The translations under genes were made by a program, and so were the position numbers. Below are positions 61,006-64,000 of a stretch of 64,000 bases of DNA, piece after piece; within the stretch, counting starts at the first letter, position 1, and every line of letters starts with the position of its first letter. Below the pieces are notes generated by a model. The model saw only the letters and a program-made list of their open reading frames with translations, ran no database searches and had not been told where the DNA came from. Origin of the DNA: DATHTS01 sp041940425 (GTDB taxonomy: Bacteria > Acidobacteriota > Blastocatellia > Pyrinomonadales > Pyrinomonadaceae); the NCBI GenBank assembly GCA_041940425.1, contig JBGTSF010000007.1:39393-103392 (forward strand), written 5' to 3'.

Positions 61006-62625
61006 TTATAAACCATTGCCGCAGCGACCGCAAAATTTGATGTGCGCGGGAAAAGCGGTCTGACAGCGTGGGCAGACTTTTTCGACCGAACGAGGTATGT
61101 TTTGAGAAAAGCCGGAAGTAAAACCGACCGGAAGACTCTTGTGAATATTTCCGGTGTTTGAAAAGTTAAAACCGCACCGCCCGCAAAATTTGGAGTTTGC
61201 CGGTAGAATCGTTTGGCATTTCGGGCAATTTACCTGCGGCGAAATCTCGCCCGGGCTTATTAAAGTAAAATTCGTGTTGCCGCAGCGACCGCAAAATTTT
61301 ACGCCTTCGGCAAATTTTGAACCGCAGTTTGTGCAGGCGACGATTCCGGGCATCAAACTCGAACGTCCGGCACTACTCGCTCCGGCATCCGAAGGTGAAG
61401 GTTGGCTGCCCTGATTTCTAATCTGTTTTAATTGGGCTTGAATAACCTGTTCATTTGCGCCCTCGCGGATTTCAATAACGCGCTCGTCGTCTTTTTCGCC
61501 CGGTTTGGAAACTCGTAAGATATGCTGTCCCATCGGCACGGTCGTCAAAACCAGTCTGCCTGAACTGCCGATACTTCCCTTTCTTTCGTCATTAACGTAA
61601 ACTTCCGCGCCTTCCGGTGCGAGAATGACGAGCCGCGCGTTTCCAGACTGTCTGTTCTCCGAAACGTCTTCTGACGCGGCTTCGAGTTTATTGATCCAAT
61701 CATGAACGGTCGCCGGTCTTTTTCCGGCTTCGATTTCAAGCGCGTTCATTATGACGGCTTCGACATCTTTCGGAATATCCGAACGCAGATCGGAAAGCGG
61801 CGGCGGCGTGTGCATAATTTTCTGCATCACAAGCTGCATCAGATCGCCCGTAAACGGAGTTCTCCCGCCGAGCATCAAATAAGCGATCGTGCCGAGCGCG
61901 TAAACATCGGCGCGAACGTCAACGCCGAGTTCGGGCTGCATCTGTTCGGGAGCCATAAATTCGGGCGTTCCGATAATTCCGCGCGACGATGGCGTGGCGT
62001 CCGAACTGATGTCCGTAACGGTTTGATTGACGATCTTCGCCAGACCGAAATCGCCGACTTTGACAAAACCGTCGCCGTTTTTGCCTTTATTCATTATAAA
62101 AATATTGGCGGGTTTCAGATCGCGGTGCAATATCCCGGCATCGTGCGCGGCATCAACGCCGTCGGCGATCTGCCGAAGGAGTCTGACGGCGCGTTTGACA
62201 GGCAGAGTTCCCTCGCGCCGGAGGAGTTTGTGAAGAGTCTCGCCCTCGACATATTCCATCACGAGATAAAAAACGCCTTCTTCGGTTTCGCCGAAATCCG
62301 TTACGTCAACGATATGCGGATGCCGGATCGAAGCCGCCGAACGCGCTTCGCGTTCAAATCGCACGATAGCTTCGCCTTCCTGCAAATCGTCCGAGTTTAA
62401 AATATCCTGCCGGACGGTTTTCACGGCGACGTGCCGCGTTCCGAGATTTTCGTCTTTCGCAAGGTAAACCTGTCCCATCGCGCCGCGTCCCAGACGTTTT
62501 TCAATAAAATATCGTTTGGCTAAAAGCTGAGAACCGGGCAAAGTCTGCCGTGTCTGCGATTGGTCATTAGGACAGACAGCAATCTCGTCGCCAAAACACA
62601 GATCACATTTCAGACATTCCCTCAT
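61006..62625 (-). CDS. Ser/Thr protein kinase with PEGA domain and zinc ribbons
   Basis: 539 residues. A short Cys-rich N-terminus (CLKCDLCFGDEIAVCPNDQS) is followed by a kinase domain (about 35-310): GRGAMGQVYLAKDENLG P-loop, VAVKTVR, catalytic loop ILHRDLKPANIFIM, VKVGDFGLAKIV and GIIGTPEFMAPEQMQP. A PEGA-like beta-sandwich (about 328-395, LVILAPEGAEVYVNDERKGS) follows, then three C-terminal zinc ribbons ending in KFCGRCGN or KFCGRCGF. No transmembrane helix seen. Its substrates are unknown; the two zinc-ribbon membrane proteins encoded just downstream in the same direction are candidates. Confidence 0.9.
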   Translation of the reverse strand: MRECLKCDLCFGDEIAVCPNDQSQTRQTLPGSQLLAKRYFIEKRLGRGAMGQVYLAKDENLGTRHVAVKTVRQDILNSDDLQEGEAIVRFEREARSAASIRHPHIVDVTDFGETEEGVFYLVMEYVEGETLHKLLRREGTLPVKRAVRLLRQIADGVDAAHDAGILHRDLKPANIFIMNKGKNGDGFVKVGDFGLAKIVNQTVTDISSDATPSSRGIIGTPEFMAPEQMQPELGVDVRADVYALGTIAYLMLGGRTPFTGDLMQLVMQKIMHTPPPLSDLRSDIPKDVEAVIMNALEIEAGKRPATVHDWINKLEAASEDVSENRQSGNARLVILAPEGAEVYVNDERKGSIGSSGRLVLTTVPMGQHILRVSKPGEKDDERVIEIREGANEQVIQAQLKQIRNQGSQPSPSDAGASSAGRSSLMPGIVACTNCGSKFAEGVKFCGRCGNTNFTLISPGEISPQVNCPKCQTILPANSKFCGRCGFNFSNTGNIHKSLPVGFTSGFSQNIPRSVEKVCPRCQTAFPAHIKFCGRCGNGL

Positions 62626-62707
62626 CGCGCTTCTATTTTCTCTATTTAACTAAAAAAAACCAAATCCTGAACGGATTCGGCTAATTTTATTGCTAATTTG
62701 CCAAGTA

Positions 62708-62737
62708 TAGACATTTCAAAAAAAACTTTGCTATAAT
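62708..62737 (+). promoter_or_regulatory. Promoter of tRNA-Lys
   Basis: TAGACA (62708-62713), an 18-bp spacer and a consensus TATAAT (62732-62737), 15 bp before the tRNA start. Confidence 0.7.
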
Positions 62738-62752
62738 CCGCAATACAATTTT

Positions 62753-63099
62753 GGGTCGTTAGCTCAGTTGGTAGAGCAGCGGACTCTTGTTCTTTAGAAA
62801 TGGGAGCCTTTATTGGAAACAATAAAGTGAAAATGCGGCTGTATGCTGGAACACCCTGAGAGCTTTGAATACGAACATTAAGTCGTAAAAATTTCAAAGA
62901 TTGGGCAATCAGCAGGCAACTTTCGATTTTTCAAAAAAATTGGAAAAGCCCTCAGAGACTGCACGCCGCACATCCAAACAGTTTCGGCTGTGGATGATGG
63001 GACAGTCCAGACTACAACGCTAAAATCGTTAGCGGTCGGCGAAAGTCGAAGTAGTAAGTAATCCGCGGGTCGCAGGTTCGAAACCTGCACGACCCACCA
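62753..63099 (+). tRNA. tRNA-Lys(CUU) interrupted by a group I intron
   Basis: The 5' exon 62753-62787 (GGGTCGT acceptor, D arm, anticodon stem start GCGGA, C32 U33 C34 U35) and the 3' exon 63059-63099 (U36 A37 A38, stem UCCGC, T arm GCAGGTTCGAAACCTGC, acceptor ACGACCC, encoded A-CCA) join to one perfect cloverleaf. The anticodon is CUU. The exons are separated by 271 bases inside the anticodon loop. Splicing between U35 and U36 puts the required G at the intron's last position; splicing one base later would give the same exon sequence but not that G. Confidence 0.93.
62788..63058 (+). ncRNA. Group I intron in tRNA-Lys (IC3-like)
   Basis: 271-nt intron without an ORF. P1: exon CUCU (62784-62787) pairs with guide GGAG (62803-62806), giving the U-G pair at the 5' splice site. 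R-like block CAGAGACU at 62953-62960 and S-like block GACAGUCC at 63001-63008 form P7 as GACUG/CAGUC. Hairpins CGCTAA/TTAGCG (63018-63034) and a GAAA-tetraloop stem (63036-63049) follow, as in the Azoarcus tRNA-Ile intron. The last base is G63058. All elements are in the order P1, core, P7, P9. Confidence 0.9.
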
Positions 63100-63110
63100 A
63101 AATTTTAAGG

Positions 63111-63150
63111 CGGGCAACTTTTTGATTTGCCCGACTTTTTTATTTTTTTA
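63111..63150 (+). terminator. tRNA-Lys terminator
   Basis: CGGGCAA (63111-63117) pairs with TTGCCCG (63127-63133), followed by a long T-rich run. Confidence 0.88.
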
Positions 63151-63203
63151 TACCTAGGTTTGAGTTTCCAGAACAATTTATGATTCTGTAAAAGTTTAGA
63201 ATT

Positions 63204-63455
63204 CATCCGCAAATGCTCTAAACTCATCCGCAAAACGTCTTAACTGTTCCGCAAACGTTCTGCACTCGTCCGCAAGTCAATTTAACTGTTCCGCAAGTCG
63301 TCTGAACTCATCCGCAAGTCATCTTACCCCATCCGCAAGTCATTTTACCTAGTCCGCAGGTCATCTTACCTCGTCCGCAAGTCTTCTGAACCAATCGGCA
63401 ATTCATCTTATCTCACCGGCAGAGCATCTGCACTCGCCGGCAAAAAATATTTCTA
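63204..63455. repeat. 12-copy 21-bp tandem repeat
   Basis: Twelve end-to-end units of exactly 21 bp, of the form CATCCGCAAGTCATCTTACCT. The TCCGCAAGTC core is well kept in the middle units and decays at both ends (CCGGCAGAGC and similar). Stops or frame changes break all reading frames, so it is not coding. It fills most of the 377-bp gap between the tRNA terminator and pdxJ. No spacers, so not CRISPR. Function unknown. Confidence 0.92.
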
Positions 63456-63476
63456 AACTGTTTATTTATAATAAAT

Positions 63477-64000
63477 TCAACTTCGGTTAACGGCTTCGAT
63501 CATTTCTTCGACAGCGCGGTAAAGTCCCGTAAATACCGAGCGCGAAATGATGTTATGCCCGATATTGAATTCGGTTATTTCGGAAATTGCGGCAAGCGAG
63601 CCGATATTTCGGTAGGTCAAACCGTGTCCGGCGGCAACAATTAGTCCTAAACTTTTCGCTTTTTCTGCCGCCTTTCTGATTCTTTCGACTTCGAGGGCGG
63701 CTTTTTCCGCGCCTTCGCCGTGCGCGGCTCTTGCCGACAGTGTGAGTTCGGCGTATTCGGCGGTGCAAAGCTCGATCTGCTGCGCGCCCGCGCCTTTGGC
63801 GGCTTCGATTTGTTCGAGGTCGGGATCAATAAAAATACTGACGAAAATTCCCGCCGATTTTAATTTTTCGACCGCGTTTTTTACATTTTCAAAATTATTT
63901 ATGACATCCAAACCGCCTTCGGTCGTGATCTCGTTCGGGTTTTCCGGCACGAGCGAAACCGCGTCGGGCTTTGTGCGGAGCGCGATCTCAATCATTTCTT
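63477..64000 (-). CDS. pdxJ: Pyridoxine 5'-phosphate synthase PdxJ (partial, N-terminus outside)
   Basis: C-terminal part of PdxJ, which condenses 3-amino-2-oxopropyl phosphate with deoxyxylulose phosphate to make pyridoxine phosphate. The frame stays open to base 64000 (an E codon precedes the internal ATG at 63995), so the true start is beyond the window. Seen: KPDAVSLVPENPNEITTEGG near 8-27 of the visible part, VSIFIDPDLEQIEAAKGAGA, IELCTAEYAELT, AAGHGLTYRNIG and EFNIGHNIISRSVFTGLYRA, all standard PdxJ blocks. The C-terminus is normal. Confidence 0.94.
   Translation of the reverse strand, partial: EMIEIALRTKPDAVSLVPENPNEITTEGGLDVINNFENVKNAVEKLKSAGIFVSIFIDPDLEQIEAAKGAGAQQIELCTAEYAELTLSARAAHGEGAEKAALEVERIRKAAEKAKSLGLIVAAGHGLTYRNIGSLAAISEITEFNIGHNIISRSVFTGLYRAVEEMIEAVNRS

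Noticed and set aside
62646..63117. Minus-strand open frames across the tRNA-Lys region
   Set aside because: They run through the tRNA exons and intron core, have no family resemblance and are explained by the RNA gene.
63204..63455. CRISPR array
   Set aside because: Units are contiguous 21-mers with no unique spacers and no cas gene is present.

Overview
The window looks like a stretch of chromosome from a member of the Acidobacteriota, probably Blastocatellia/Pyrinomonadaceae-like. This is inference from gene content: an Oar-type TonB-dependent receptor with a carboxypeptidase-like N-terminal domain, several Ser/Thr kinases and small proteins that start with zinc ribbons, a three-gene succinate dehydrogenase, an HprK-like/PqqD/nucleotidyltransferase module beside a polyprenyl-phosphate sugar transferase, and a fused LptF-LptG permease. 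No rRNA is present. One tRNA gene is present and it is interrupted by a group I intron. No insertion sequence, prophage or CRISPR array was seen.

Layout. 1-4.8 kb (+): end of a polyprenyl-phosphate sugar-1-phosphate transferase gene, an HprK-like kinase, a PqqD-domain protein with a twin-arginine-like, cysteine-rich tail, a nucleotidyltransferase, then tsaB-rimI and a YdcH-like gene. 4.8-10.9 kb: a secreted PQQ-type propeller protein (-), ssb (+), accA and dnaE (-). 10.9-14.4 kb (+): miaB, a bifunctional-nuclease-family gene and parAB. 14.4-21.6 kb: a TPR/sigma-54 activator (-) divergent from a large GH63-like glycosidase and a glucose-dehydrogenase-like gene (+). 21.7-28.1 kb (+): clpS, an exported protein, clpA and the TonB-dependent receptor. 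28.3-32.4 kb (-): sdhCAB plus a small helical protein, with a long hairpin after every stop codon. 32.6-35.9 kb (+): an exported protein, metK and ahcY. 36.0-41.7 kb (-): fused lptFG, recO, two small membrane proteins, a NamZ-type muramidase and a class I amidotransferase. 41.8-58.1 kb (+): hslVU, an Fn3 lipoprotein, a FAH-family enzyme, a transaldolase/F6P aldolase, marR-uspA-DUF402, an acyl-CoA carboxylase beta chain, alr, an acyltransferase, a putative nuclease, a LURP-one protein, mutS, a SIS isomerase and an O-antigen-ligase-like protein. 58.1-62.6 kb (-): FHA kinase, two zinc-ribbon membrane proteins and a PEGA kinase. 62.7-64 kb: intron-bearing tRNA-Lys(CUU), a 21-bp tandem repeat array and the end of pdxJ (-).

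Most genes are housekeeping. The unusual material is: (i) the self-splicing-type intron in tRNA-Lys; (ii) a family of intergenic hairpins, each built from a different tandem heptamer in inverted orientation and usually set directly after a stop codon, three of them in the sdh operon; (iii) the PqqD protein with an internal twin-arginine-like segment and a six-cysteine tail beside an HprK-like kinase; (iv) four evenly arranged operator copies before a marR gene; (v) paralogous zinc-ribbon proteins between two Ser/Thr kinases, one with an FHA domain; (vi) a 12-copy 21-bp repeat array.

Coordinates come from reading frames and hand counting. Small sites may be off by a base, notably around 39000-39180. 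Promoter calls are pattern matches only.
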